From Gracilaria vermiculophylla (lineage: Eukaryota > Rhodophyta > Florideophyceae > Gracilariales > Gracilariaceae), in NCBI GenBank assembly GCA_019155205.2, contig JAHNZQ020000010.1:2246893-2282418 (forward strand): a stretch of DNA of 35,526 nucleotides. Direction: 5' to 3'. How positions within the stretch are numbered: position 1 is the first letter of the stretch; the number at the start of each line of letters is the position of its first letter. The translations under genes were made by a program, and so were the position numbers. This document shows positions 8,951-18,063 of the stretch, piece by piece. Below the pieces are notes generated by a model. It saw only the letters and a program-made list of their open reading frames with translations, was not told where the DNA came from and did not search any database.

Positions 8951-10015
8951 TCATTTTGATGAACTTTTGTTATCGGCCTGCTCGCGGTTAGCATGAACGC
9001 TTGACGCGCCATAGCAATTTCCAAGACTACTGGCCAGATCCTGAATAACGTTCAGATCCTGGCTGATGTTTGCTCGCGGGTGATCATCGAAAAACATAAC
9101 CACAGCAAACACATGGCCCCTGACGAGGATGGGAACCGCGAAGCATATGAGGAGGCCGCATTCCTCTGCGGCGCGCGCGCGCAGGAATATTGTGCTGGAG
9201 TTTGGGTCGCGAATGTCGATGATTTCCGGCGCCAGGGAAGACGCGACACGTCCAACAAGATTACAGTCCGCGACTCTGGTGAAGTGACCGCGGGCGCGGT
9301 CCGAGAGCTGTTTATACGATGCACGCAGCGCGGCGCCGATGTCATGCGAGGAGGTTGCGTCGAGAAGCTTGAGAAAGAATTTCTTCGGAGTTGACGGATG
9401 AAGATGCTGGACGGATTCCGTGGCGTTTGACACGGGGGTTGCGGCTTCGGCTCCGTCGCTGCTAACGTTCATCTCATGCCGTGTCCACAGTTCGGAATGC
9501 TTCCAACCCTGCATGGTGAGCGTCAAGGTGATGAAAGGGTCAACGACGTCCTGGAAGCACACGGCGTTGCCGACGATGTCCTCAACCCACTTGGTGCGAT
9601 TTGTGGGGCTGGACAAGACGTACTGGATTTCAAGAGTGGAAACCTCTGAGCGCAAGTGTTTGATGGCATGCACGCTATTTGCAATAATCTGACTCTTTGT
9701 CTTTAGTTTGCAGCCCGGAACGACGTTTGGCAGAAGGCGTTCCAATGAGGTAAAGAGCTCTCCCAAGTTGTCGCGGTAGCGCTTGGAGTGGCGTCTGTGC
9801 AGCTCTTGCTTGCGCCTCTTGCCCGCAGGAGTGTGTTGCTTGTGTTCGGCGTCTTCATCTTCGTCTTCATCGTCGTGGTCGTCGTCGTGGTCCTCCTGGG
9901 GAGCCGGGGTCCAGCTGGGATCCGTGACGGCTAGCAAGGATGCAGAGACGTTAGGGTCTGGGATGGTGTCCAGGTCTGGGCCGGGCACCTGCTCGAAGAT
10001 GTTGTTGAGGTACAT
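8951..10015 (-). CDS. bHLH protein with C-terminal GAF-like domain, putative transcription factor
   Basis: The 354-residue product starts at MYLNNIFEQV (10015). An earlier in-frame ATG at 10273 would add 86 low-complexity Pro/Ala residues across a G16 run and is probably leader. An acidic Asp/Glu stretch (41-57) precedes a basic helix-loop-helix at about 65-130, with basic region KRRKQELHRRHSKRYRDN, helix 1 ELFTSLERLLP, and helix 2 KTKSQIIANSVHAIKHLRSEVSTLE. By alignment on His73 the residue that usually contacts E-boxes (Glu) is Ser77, so DNA preference may be unusual. Residues about 225-312 (GRVASSLAPEIIDI ... FLRARAAEECGLLICFAVPILVRG ... VVMFFD) have the GAF pattern: a regulatory module, an Arg-Ala-rich helix, then AVPI and a final V-x-FF strand. 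It would act in the nucleus. GAF domains bind small ligands or dimerise, and the ligand here is unknown. Confidence 0.82.
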   Translation of the reverse strand: MYLNNIFEQVPGPDLDTIPDPNVSASLLAVTDPSWTPAPQEDHDDDHDDEDEDEDAEHKQHTPAGKRRKQELHRRHSKRYRDNLGELFTSLERLLPNVVPGCKLKTKSQIIANSVHAIKHLRSEVSTLEIQYVLSSPTNRTKWVEDIVGNAVCFQDVVDPFITLTLTMQGWKHSELWTRHEMNVSSDGAEAATPVSNATESVQHLHPSTPKKFFLKLLDATSSHDIGAALRASYKQLSDRARGHFTRVADCNLVGRVASSLAPEIIDIRDPNSSTIFLRARAAEECGLLICFAVPILVRGHVFAVVMFFDDHPRANISQDLNVIQDLASSLGNCYGASSVHANREQADNKSSSK

Positions 10016-10367
10016 CGTGGAGCGTGTATGTGGCGCAAGCAGTAGGGGACTGGCGGGTGTGAGGGCTGTGAAGTCGGGGATGAAGCGGAGGCAAGGGGGA
10101 TGAGAGGGACGGAGCTGGTGGGCAGGCGGCGCAGCTGGCCGGCAGGTTGGTTTACTGACGACGCTTTGCGCGAGAGCGGCCTGAGCGGGAGGGGGGGGGG
10201 GGGGGGTGTGCGGCGCATCACGGGGTCGCTGGGCGCGTGATGGAGGCGGCGGTGCGCTGGACGTGGGCGGCATGGCGTGCGTGGCCGCTGTAGCGGCGCA
10301 CGTGACAGCGCGACCGGCAAGAAATATTTTGCAAAAAGGTGCGCAGCATTGCGATGGCCAAGGAGGA
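10016..10367 (-). promoter_or_regulatory. 5' region of the bHLH gene with G16/C16 homopolymer
   Basis: This lies between the bHLH start and the end of the E2 gene, both on the minus strand. It contains 16 consecutive G on the plus strand at 10191-10206, so C16 on the sense strand. An open frame crosses it but encodes only Pro/Ala-rich low complexity. It is likely promoter and 5' UTR. Confidence 0.45.
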
Positions 10368-11078
10368 TCAGTGCGTCCTGGGCCTCTTGGGGCGCGGTTG
10401 GTCCGGCGGAGGGGGCGTGGGCGCGCGGCGCTCCGGCGGCGAGCGCGGGGGCGCGGCAGACGGGCTGTGAGGGGCAGACGGGCTGAGAGGGGCAGACGGG
10501 CTGAGAGGGGCAGACGGGCTGAGAGGGGCAGACGGGCTGAGAGGGGCAGACGGAGTGTGAGGGGCAGACGGAGGGTGAGGGGCAGATGGGCGGGCGGCGG
10601 GCGGGGGCTTGGCGTGCAGGCGCGTCCACTGAGCGGCCTTGCGCTGGAACTCGGCCGGGTTGGTCCTGTACTCGTCGGTGATGTCGGCCATGAGCCCGTC
10701 CTGGGCGTTGGGCGTGGACATGAGCGCCTGGATGCTCGTGAGCACGGTGGCGACGTTGAGCGACGGCTTCCACACGCCCTTGGGCGGCATGTTGAGGCTG
10801 TCCAGGCAGATGCGCCCGTCCGAGTCCACGTTGGGGTGGTATATCTTGGTGACGAAGCGCACGCGCGGCGGCTTGAACGGGTACTCGCGCGGGATGGCCA
10901 GCTCCAGGCGGAACACGCCGCCGTCGTACGGCGTGCCGCGCGCGCCGCAGATCTCGGCGTCCAGCACGTCCAGGCGCGCGCCGTCCTCGCGCGCCCACGC
11001 CGCGATGCCCGGCGCCGCGCCGCCGCGCGCCAGCAGCCTCAGCTCGCGGTTGATTCGTTTGTTGGCCAGCGAGTTCAT
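10368..11078 (-). CDS. ubiquitin-conjugating enzyme E2, UBE2T-like, with repetitive Pro/Ser tail
   Basis: The 236-residue product starts at MNSLANKRINREL (11078). The long open frame upstream is GC-driven. Residues 1-155 form a full UBC fold. It has HPN at 81-83 and the catalytic Cys91 in GRICLDSL, followed by PPKGVWKPSLN and TVLTSIQALMSTPNAQDGLMADI, closest in wording to UBE2T. That enzyme works with the FANCL ligase to mono-ubiquitinate FANCD2/FANCI in DNA crosslink repair, in the nucleus. The tail after about residue 155 is Pro/Ser-rich, built on a hexapeptide SAPLSP repeated about eight times from an 18-bp minisatellite, and ends in a basic PKRPRTH. That end may be a nuclear signal. It is transcribed divergently from TAF2. 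Assignment to UBE2T rather than another E2 rests on motif similarity only. Confidence 0.85.
   Translation of the reverse strand: MNSLANKRINRELRLLARGGAAPGIAAWAREDGARLDVLDAEICGARGTPYDGGVFRLELAIPREYPFKPPRVRFVTKIYHPNVDSDGRICLDSLNMPPKGVWKPSLNVATVLTSIQALMSTPNAQDGLMADITDEYRTNPAEFQRKAAQWTRLHAKPPPAARPSAPHPPSAPHTPSAPLSPSAPLSPSAPLSPSAPLSPSAPHSPSAAPPRSPPERRAPTPPPPDQPRPKRPRTH
10455..10598. repeat. 18-bp coding minisatellite, eight units
   Basis: GGCAGA recurs at exactly 18-bp steps (10455, 10473, 10491, 10509, 10527, 10545, 10563, 10581). The central units are identical and the outer ones slightly diverged. On the minus strand each unit encodes Ser-Ala-Pro-Leu/His-Ser/Thr-Pro. Multiples of three keep the E2 reading frame, so copy number can vary without breaking the protein. 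Confidence 0.9.
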
Positions 11079-12326
11079 CGCGCGCGCGCGGCGACGCGCC
11101 GCCGTCGGCCGAGCGCGCGCGCGCGCGTGGCGATACGTTCCGGCTTGCGTTCCGGCTTGCGTTCCACGCGGCGTGTTGGCGCCAAAACGAGCGCACGCAC
11201 CGGTGGCGCCGGTGCCCAACAGAGCCCTAAGTGAAGCACGTTGTGCCCACGCACCGGTGCCGCACGCTGCGCGCCTGCGCTTACTTAAAGCGCTCGTGCG
11301 CGACGCAGTACGTGCAGCGGCCGAGTGCGGCGCGCACGCTGCTGCAATGGCGGGCGTGGCGGCTCGGCGCCCGCGCGCCTCCGTGCCGCCGCCGCCGTCA
11401 CCGCCGCCGCCGCCGCCGCGTGCCATCGCCCGCAGCTGTGGGGCGCCTTTCTGCATCGGCGCGCGCGGTCGCGCCGCCTGGTCCGCCACGCCCGCCGCCG
11501 TCGCCTCCGTCGCCGCCTCCGCCGCCGCCGCTGCAGTCGGCGCCACCGCCGCCGCCGCCGCCGCCAAGGAGCCGCGCGCTCAGCTGTCCGATGCCGTGTC
11601 GCCCCGCCCGCCGCCGCATGTGCAGCTCGCCGCGCGCGACCCGCCGTCGCCGCCGGCCCAATCAACGCGCGTCTGCGCCGTGGTGCGTCGCCTTCCAACG
11701 CTTCCGCTGCCCGCCGCGCCTCCCGTGCGTACAAATTTGTTTGCCACCTTCGCAATTACAAATAAATCTTCGCCGCCGGCCTCTGCACTGCCAATCGCGC
11801 GCGCTCGAGCCGCCGCAGCCGCGCCTGTCTGCGCGCCCTCCCCCCCAACCCCCCCTCCCCTCTCCCCCCCCTCCCCCCCCCCTCCATCCGTTCGCTCACA
11901 CCCGCCCAAATTCTCACGTTCACTCTCCTCACATACAAACCCCTCTCCCGCCTCCGTCTTCGCATCTTGTGCGCTCCGCTCCGCCCGGCCCCCCCCGCCT
12001 CCCTCTTCACCCCATCCCGCACTCCCCCCCGTCTCCCCCCCCGCTGCCGTCGCCCCGCGGCTGCGGACCCGTCTTCGCTACACCCCACTCCGTCACCACC
12101 ACCCCCTGTTCAGCCACTGCGTCTTCACCGCATACCACCCCCGCCCGCCTCTCTTGCACTCGGCGCCGCCGCGCCCACCCCCCGCATGCGACTGTTTCGT
12201 AGCGGCGCGCCTCTCGGTCGCGGTCTCTGCCCCGCTTCCGTTCTCGCGCCGTGCGCTCGGCCTTTGCTCTCGTGCTCCACGCGTCAGCACGACTCTCCGC
12301 ACTAGCGCTCCTCACTCCTTTGAGAC
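11079..12326. promoter_or_regulatory. shared 5' region of the divergent E2 and TAF2 genes; very GC-rich, C-rich tract
   Basis: About 1.25 kb separates the two divergent start codons. The E2-proximal half is rich in CG and CCG runs. It contains the palindrome TTGGCGCCAA (11176-11185, followed by AA), which fits an E2F/DP-type site and lies about 100 bp from the E2 start. The TAF2-proximal half is strongly C-rich on the TAF2 sense strand, especially 11837-11890. Long open frames on both strands here (for example 10639-12333 plus) are a consequence of the composition and show no domains. Confidence 0.55.
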
Positions 12327-15300
12327 ATGGTAACGTCCGCCAAGTCCGACAAGACAAGGCCCCCCTCCTTCCACCCCGTCGAGCTTGCAAGGGGTTGGAG
12401 GATTCTTAACCAACACCTCACCCTTCATGTCGATGTCCGCAAGCGAACCCTCACCGGTTCGGCTCATTTCACTTTCTGCGCCCTCAATATTCACTTTGTT
12501 AGCATTTGCCTCAACCTGCGTCGATGTCGCGTCAATTCGTGCCAAATAGCCTCTAGCCCCGCCCCGTATCGTCTCGTTTCTCCCTTGGACGATGACCAGT
12601 TGCTGGGCGCCGTTTCCTCGCCGACCAGCAGGGCGCGAGTCGTCGATGTTGACCATAGCATGCGCCAACGCCAAAAAGCTGCCTCCGAACAAGGAGAACT
12701 AGTCATTGACTTGCCGGTCAGCGTCACGGCTGACCTTATCGACGACCTCAAGCAACTCGTTGTCGACTCCAGTTCGCACAATATCAAACCACAAGATATC
12801 GACTTGGAGTCACACCTTACTCCGTCTGTCACCCTAGACAAGCTTCCCGTTGTCCACCTCAAGCTGGACTACCAAGTACTAGACCCCAATGCCGGAGCCA
12901 TGTTCTTCGGCAACCTTCACGCCGAAAACGACGTCCTTGACCCGCTCTACATGCTCACTGAAAGTCGCTTTGGCATGGCTCGATTCTGGATGCCGTGTAT
13001 AGACACTATAAATTGGTATGACCGCTGCCTCTTCGACCTAGACGTCGTGGTTGATTCCCATTTGCTTGCTGTGGCATCAGGCGAACTCCACCAAACCGTT
13101 GCCTTGCCCTCCGAGGCATCGCCGTCACAGTCCCCAGCCAAGATGTACAAATACAGCCTCTATGCCCCGGCACTGGCTTCCGAGATCATTCTCGCTGTTG
13201 GTCCCTTCATCCCCTTACCTGACCCTACCGTTCCTCACTCTATAACTCATTTCTGCCTTCCGGGCTACGCTAAAGAGCTAGTTCACACCGCTCCTCCGTT
13301 GCTCGCTAAATCCCTCGCATTCTGTCGCGATTACTTTGGAGCCGACCCTCCAATATGTTCATACAAACAGATTTTCGTTGGGTCGCTCGGCCTAGACCCA
13401 AACACCACCGTCACTGGAGCTGGTGGCATAGTCGTACTTTCCGGAGACTTGCTGCACACACCAAGATGTATTGATGAAGCGTTTGCTGCCAGAGAAGCCA
13501 TTATGAACGGTGTCGTCATGACGTATAGCGGAAGATTTCTCCGCCCACGCTTGCTTGAAGATGACTGGCTTATCACAGGGCTGGCAGCCCATGTTTCTGC
13601 GCTTGGTCTGCAGACCATCCTCGGCAGAAACTGGTACACGTTCCGAATATGGGATATTATGGAGGAGCTAAGAAACAAACCATCTCTAGATCTTGCTGAT
13701 TCCAATCTCGATCGAATTACTGACTCCTCCCGTGCCATTATCCGCCAGCGCTCTCATATGATTGTTTACATGATCGCCAAGAGAATTGGCGGTGATGTGT
13801 TGAAGCGAGCTTTGCGTGATATCGTTGCCGAGGGTCGCAGTGCAACCATAGCGGCTGTCTCCAAGATTGACGCGATTTTGACAAGTATTGCGCAGTGCAA
13901 TACTAACTCCAGTTCTGAAACACGAATGCCTTTCCATCGAAAGCTCACTGACATGATAAACGCTAACTTGAACTCCAGTGAAAACCAGAGCGTTGTCACT
14001 AGTGGCTTTGATGATGCAATCCAAGGCGTTGGCGTTGGACCGTTTTTGAAAAGGATACGTGGTATTATTGGCACTGACGTGCGAAACATGGTGCGGCAAT
14101 GGGCGTCACATCCGGGAATTCCAAGGATTCAGGTTGCCTATCATTACAACGCGAGGAAACACACCATCGAACTCGCTATCAAACAGGAAAGTATTGGCAA
14201 TATATCTACCAATGGGAAAAAAGGACTTCGTTTCACAGGAACCATAAACATCAGGGTTATGGAAACAGAAGGGGAGTACGATCACAGCGTTGAAATTTCA
14301 GACTCTGTTTTCATAGCGGAGATCCCATGTCATTCACGGCGTGCGAAACACAAGTCTGGTGCCCAAGCTGAAAAGGAATTTAATGAAAACCCCGCACGGG
14401 CCTCGCCGATTCTTTGGATGAGGTTTGACCCCGACCAGGAGTGGTGCATGGATGTCAACTTTAGACAAACAAAGAGTGCCTGGATATCGGTACTGAACTC
14501 TGGAAGGGACGCAATGGGACAATTTGAAGCCTGCAGAGGCCTTGCGGGTTCGGGCCATCAAGCGATCGTCAACAAGCTGCTAACTGTTTTGAAGGACGAG
14601 CAAATTTACTGGAGAGTTCGCGCAGAGGCGGCAAGAATTCTGAGCTCCACTGATGAAGGGTTGAAAACACTTATCTCTTATTTCTGTTCCTGTTACACGG
14701 AGAAGTCGAAGGAGCAAAATGGGGTCTTCTTGCCGCACAACTTTTCAAACTTCGCGAACTACTACGTGAAACGCGCAATTCTTTCATCGATTGCCGAATC
14801 CCGAGTGAGGGGGTCCCGCACGGCGGAAAGACCCCAAGGCTCGATCAGTCAGGACGCAGCCAAGTTCCTCGCATCTGTGTTGGCAAGCCATGACAACGCT
14901 GGAAACGAATATGAGGACGACCACTTCCTTGGCGACCTGCTCCAGTCCTGCGCAGCTGTGGCGATAAATTGTCTAGGGGATCCCAGACACGCGTCAGGTG
15001 GGTACGATGGGCTGTCAACCACCGAGTCTATCATGAAGCTTATGGAGAGGTTTCGGGCAATCGAGCACATGGTGCCGAGGCGGTCTGGTCTCGTGAAATC
15101 CGCGCTTCTGAAAGCTGTTTCGGATATTGAAGTGTCTAAGCTCTCAAGACGGGACGTGATGGAGAAGGGGGCCGTTGCGAAGGCCATAACAGAGTGTAAG
15201 TTTGTTCAAGACTCAAATTTGGTCAAAGGCTTGTTCGAACTCTCTGGCCGGGATTGCTCCGTTGACTGTCGGTATGCAGCAGCGTGCTGCCTCGCCAACA

Positions 15301-16718
15301 TGTACGGAGGGGACTTAGAGGTCGTGTTATGGATCCTCACCCGAGTGGACAGCGCAAGTTCAGGTGCCCGTCTAAGTGACTTGTCCAAACTGTTTCGGGA
15401 AAAGCAAGAGGTTTCAGCGGACTACGCTTTCACCGAAGCCCCAGTTTTGCGATACAAGCTCTTGGAGGTTCTGAACTCGGCTGCTAGGGTGAAGTCTTGG
15501 CATCGGTCCGTATCGCCGATCGTGTTAGCGCTCCGAAGAAACACCAGGCGGGCGATGCAGGTTTGCATCCGGCTTCAGAAGCTGATGGTTGCGGATGCAG
15601 ATCCTAGAGTCCGGGCCTCAGCATTATCTTTTTCCAAGTTCGTCTGGGGGGCCGGAGTTCCCGTGTGCCTTCTTACAAACCGCGAGTATCGGGAAAAGCT
15701 CCGTATTACAGATCTTCGGGAGCCGACAAATTTGGTGCCTCTCAAAATGAACGCCAGCACCTTACCCCCGCAGCTGACCGAACCACGGAAGGAGTCAAGC
15801 AAGCAATCGAAGCCGCACAAATCGTCGAAGTCCTCAAAGCACGGCAGGAACGGAAAGGTATCTTTGAAGCCGTCAAGAAAACACCACTTTAAGATACCAC
15901 CCAGTGAACCGCTGAGGACTAATCCGCCGATTGTGAGAGAGCCGAATCTTGCTCCCATTGACGTGGATGCCACTGTTCCTCTGTCTGTCCCAAGGCCGTC
16001 GCCGTACAAGCCTCCGTTAAAGTCTGTACCGGCGCCTGTAATTCGGAAGCCCCCAAAGTCACAGCCGGTTTCCAGAGCGAAACCGCCTGTCACAAAGCGG
16101 CCAACTTGGAAGCAGCCGGTTTCGAAACCAAGGGAAGTGGATGTGAAGAAGTTGTCCCCGTTCCGAAGTGTTCCGGCTGCGCCAAGGAGTGTACCGCCGA
16201 GCAAACCTGGTCTCCCGCCGAAAGGGGCCTTTTCGTGGGATCCGTTGGATGCAGAAGACTTGCGGTACTTACGGAAGGCATGGGAAGAGCGCAAGTCACG
16301 CCAAGCACGTCCACCACGCTCTCCGTTCACGTCTGTGCCAATCAGATCAAAACCAGTAGTCACTGCATCAAAGACGATCAGACCTGGTACACCTACTCAA
16401 ACAGATGAAGGTGTAAAGTCTTGGAACGGCACGGAATCCGACGAGGTTGTGTTCGTTCCAAGGACTGAAGATGGCCTAGAGAATGGAGTGAACGGCGCTC
16501 ATCCTTCTGAGCCGAAGAAGAAAAAGAAGCGCAAGCGTTTGGATGATGACGCCCGGGATGGGAAGAAAAAGAAAAAGAAGAAAAAGAAACGCAACAGGGA
16601 CGAATTCGGTGAGGGAGATTCTAGCAGGACTGGTACAGATGGGGACGACAACCGGAAAGTTGGAAAATTCAAGATCTGTTTTAACGGACCGCTAGCTCAT
16701 GTAGCTCGAAGTGAGTAG
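12327..16718 (+). CDS. TAF2: TFIID subunit TAF2 (TAFII150), M1-aminopeptidase-like scaffold
   Basis: A single 1463-residue exon starts at ATG 12327. TAF2 is the TFIID subunit that contacts the Initiator region of core promoters in the nucleus. The N-terminus (about 22-75, GWRILNQHLTLHVDVRKRTLTG and LNLRRCRV) matches the family's first beta domain. ESRFGMARFWMPCID (about 212-226) is the conserved W/F-P-C-x-D region. An M1-peptidase-like domain follows in which the catalytic motifs are gone: GAGGI (364-368) stands where GAMEN would be and REAIM (389-393) where HExxH would be, as expected for non-catalytic TAF2. A long helical repeat region runs from about 560 to 1120. The Pro/Lys-rich tail ends in two lysine runs (about 1396-1425), also typical of TAF2. 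Length is slightly above that of animal TAF2. Confidence 0.93.
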   Translation: MVTSAKSDKTRPPSFHPVELARGWRILNQHLTLHVDVRKRTLTGSAHFTFCALNIHFVSICLNLRRCRVNSCQIASSPAPYRLVSPLDDDQLLGAVSSPTSRARVVDVDHSMRQRQKAASEQGELVIDLPVSVTADLIDDLKQLVVDSSSHNIKPQDIDLESHLTPSVTLDKLPVVHLKLDYQVLDPNAGAMFFGNLHAENDVLDPLYMLTESRFGMARFWMPCIDTINWYDRCLFDLDVVVDSHLLAVASGELHQTVALPSEASPSQSPAKMYKYSLYAPALASEIILAVGPFIPLPDPTVPHSITHFCLPGYAKELVHTAPPLLAKSLAFCRDYFGADPPICSYKQIFVGSLGLDPNTTVTGAGGIVVLSGDLLHTPRCIDEAFAAREAIMNGVVMTYSGRFLRPRLLEDDWLITGLAAHVSALGLQTILGRNWYTFRIWDIMEELRNKPSLDLADSNLDRITDSSRAIIRQRSHMIVYMIAKRIGGDVLKRALRDIVAEGRSATIAAVSKIDAILTSIAQCNTNSSSETRMPFHRKLTDMINANLNSSENQSVVTSGFDDAIQGVGVGPFLKRIRGIIGTDVRNMVRQWASHPGIPRIQVAYHYNARKHTIELAIKQESIGNISTNGKKGLRFTGTINIRVMETEGEYDHSVEISDSVFIAEIPCHSRRAKHKSGAQAEKEFNENPARASPILWMRFDPDQEWCMDVNFRQTKSAWISVLNSGRDAMGQFEACRGLAGSGHQAIVNKLLTVLKDEQIYWRVRAEAARILSSTDEGLKTLISYFCSCYTEKSKEQNGVFLPHNFSNFANYYVKRAILSSIAESRVRGSRTAERPQGSISQDAAKFLASVLASHDNAGNEYEDDHFLGDLLQSCAAVAINCLGDPRHASGGYDGLSTTESIMKLMERFRAIEHMVPRRSGLVKSALLKAVSDIEVSKLSRRDVMEKGAVAKAITECKFVQDSNLVKGLFELSGRDCSVDCRYAAACCLANMYGGDLEVVLWILTRVDSASSGARLSDLSKLFREKQEVSADYAFTEAPVLRYKLLEVLNSAARVKSWHRSVSPIVLALRRNTRRAMQVCIRLQKLMVADADPRVRASALSFSKFVWGAGVPVCLLTNREYREKLRITDLREPTNLVPLKMNASTLPPQLTEPRKESSKQSKPHKSSKSSKHGRNGKVSLKPSRKHHFKIPPSEPLRTNPPIVREPNLAPIDVDATVPLSVPRPSPYKPPLKSVPAPVIRKPPKSQPVSRAKPPVTKRPTWKQPVSKPREVDVKKLSPFRSVPAAPRSVPPSKPGLPPKGAFSWDPLDAEDLRYLRKAWEERKSRQARPPRSPFTSVPIRSKPVVTASKTIRPGTPTQTDEGVKSWNGTESDEVVFVPRTEDGLENGVNGAHPSEPKKKKKRKRLDDDARDGKKKKKKKKKRNRDEFGEGDSSRTGTDGDDNRKVGKFKICFNGPLAHVARSE

Positions 16719-18063
16719 CTTTGATTCATGATCCCTGTCTTTGAAAGCCACCTTATATCGCAACCGAGGCTTATTGTACTTTTGCGCTGTCGTACTGTTC
16801 GATGTCTAAAAATGATGAGTTTTTTCTCACTTGTAAATACGATATGACTGCGTTCTTCAGTTTTTGAGTCTACACGTCACGCTCCATTGCGAAACAGTAG
16901 AGGGTTGCCTTCGTAATGTGAACCCCCTGCGGACTAGAGTAGCCGACGAAGCTTTGTTTGACCGATTCGAACAGCTCTGGGTCGTGGGTGCAGTGGGGCG
17001 AGGAGGGGGTGGCGCTTGCCGTCCTGAAATGCACCGGTTTTCAAAATCCAAGCAACAGAAGAGGAGAGCTCCATGGCTGCCACTGATTGTTTACTTGTAT
17101 GCAAGACAGGGCTACAAGGGCTAGGAGTCCTGGCCGAGGGATACTGCACCCCCTTAGCACTTGTGCTATATGTTTGGACTTTGGCGCAGTTGCAGTGGAG
17201 GCCAACGATACGCTTCAGTTCATCTGCAAATTACACTCGCGTGTTCGCAGGAAACAAGGACCGTTGTGAGTTTTTTGGCGGTCAACCATCCCGCGTTTCT
17301 TTGAGCCCTTGTCAAAGTTTGAGCGAATGGTTCATACGGCCTCGTCGAGGAGAGCACCGCAGCGCAATGTATTTCCGTCGACAAACAAAACAAGCATGAC
17401 ACCCAAGTGACCGAAACACGTCACAATCTGCTTACCCGCAGCTTTTCTCTGCGTCCGGGACACCATCAAGGCATGGCCAAGATTTATATCTCATTTCGAA
17501 GACACCATTGCGTTTTTGGTGCCCTAGAAAACGAGGACCCATGGGACCTGAAATCTACTGATACTCTGCTGGGCGCCGCCATGCACGCGGCTGAAATGAA
17601 GCCCTGCAATGAGCAGACTGCTTCGCTTGCATCGCAATGGTGCAATCGCCAAGTTGCGATGCCGTGCTTGGGCCATTCAAGCTGAAGGTTCTTCACGACT
17701 GGTCTTTCAGTCCGTAGCCGTCAATAATGTTTGGAATGTTCCCACCATTCACAAACGCGACGTATCATGTAAGGTCACTGATTTCTGAGTCAGAACCATC
17801 AACAGTGAAACGCATGAGCGATTCTTCATCATTCTCGTTCACGAGACTTGTGTATGAAGAAGCAGCCTTTCTGTCTGGAGATTGCTAGAGCTTGGCTCTT
17901 TACGGAGTGATAATTCTAGTTAAACATAACTCCCCTACTGATGACAAATGGATCATCATTCATCTCTGAGAACCTCATGCACTCGAGCAGACAAAACTTG
18001 AAGAGTATATGACATGTTAGCCCTGGATAAAGCATAGATAAGCTGTGCTAGAAAGAAAACAAG
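16719..18063. other. intergenic region between convergent TAF2 and kinase genes
   Basis: About 1.3 kb. Frames at 16864-17124, 17073-17399 and 17407-17685 have no recognisable domain, and the last begins at GTG. No clear splice-linked exon set, RNA gene or repeat was seen. It may hold long 3' UTRs or a non-coding RNA, but nothing in the sequence proves either. Confidence 0.4.

Noticed and set aside
10639..12333. Long plus-strand open frame of 564 codons, and similar frames on both strands at 9931-12300
   Set aside because: All are Ala/Arg/Pro/Ser low complexity caused by extreme GC content, antisense to or upstream of recognised genes, with no domains.
12327..16718. TAF2 as an active M1 aminopeptidase
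   Set aside because: The HExxH and GAMEN motifs are absent, and the rest fits non-catalytic TAF2.
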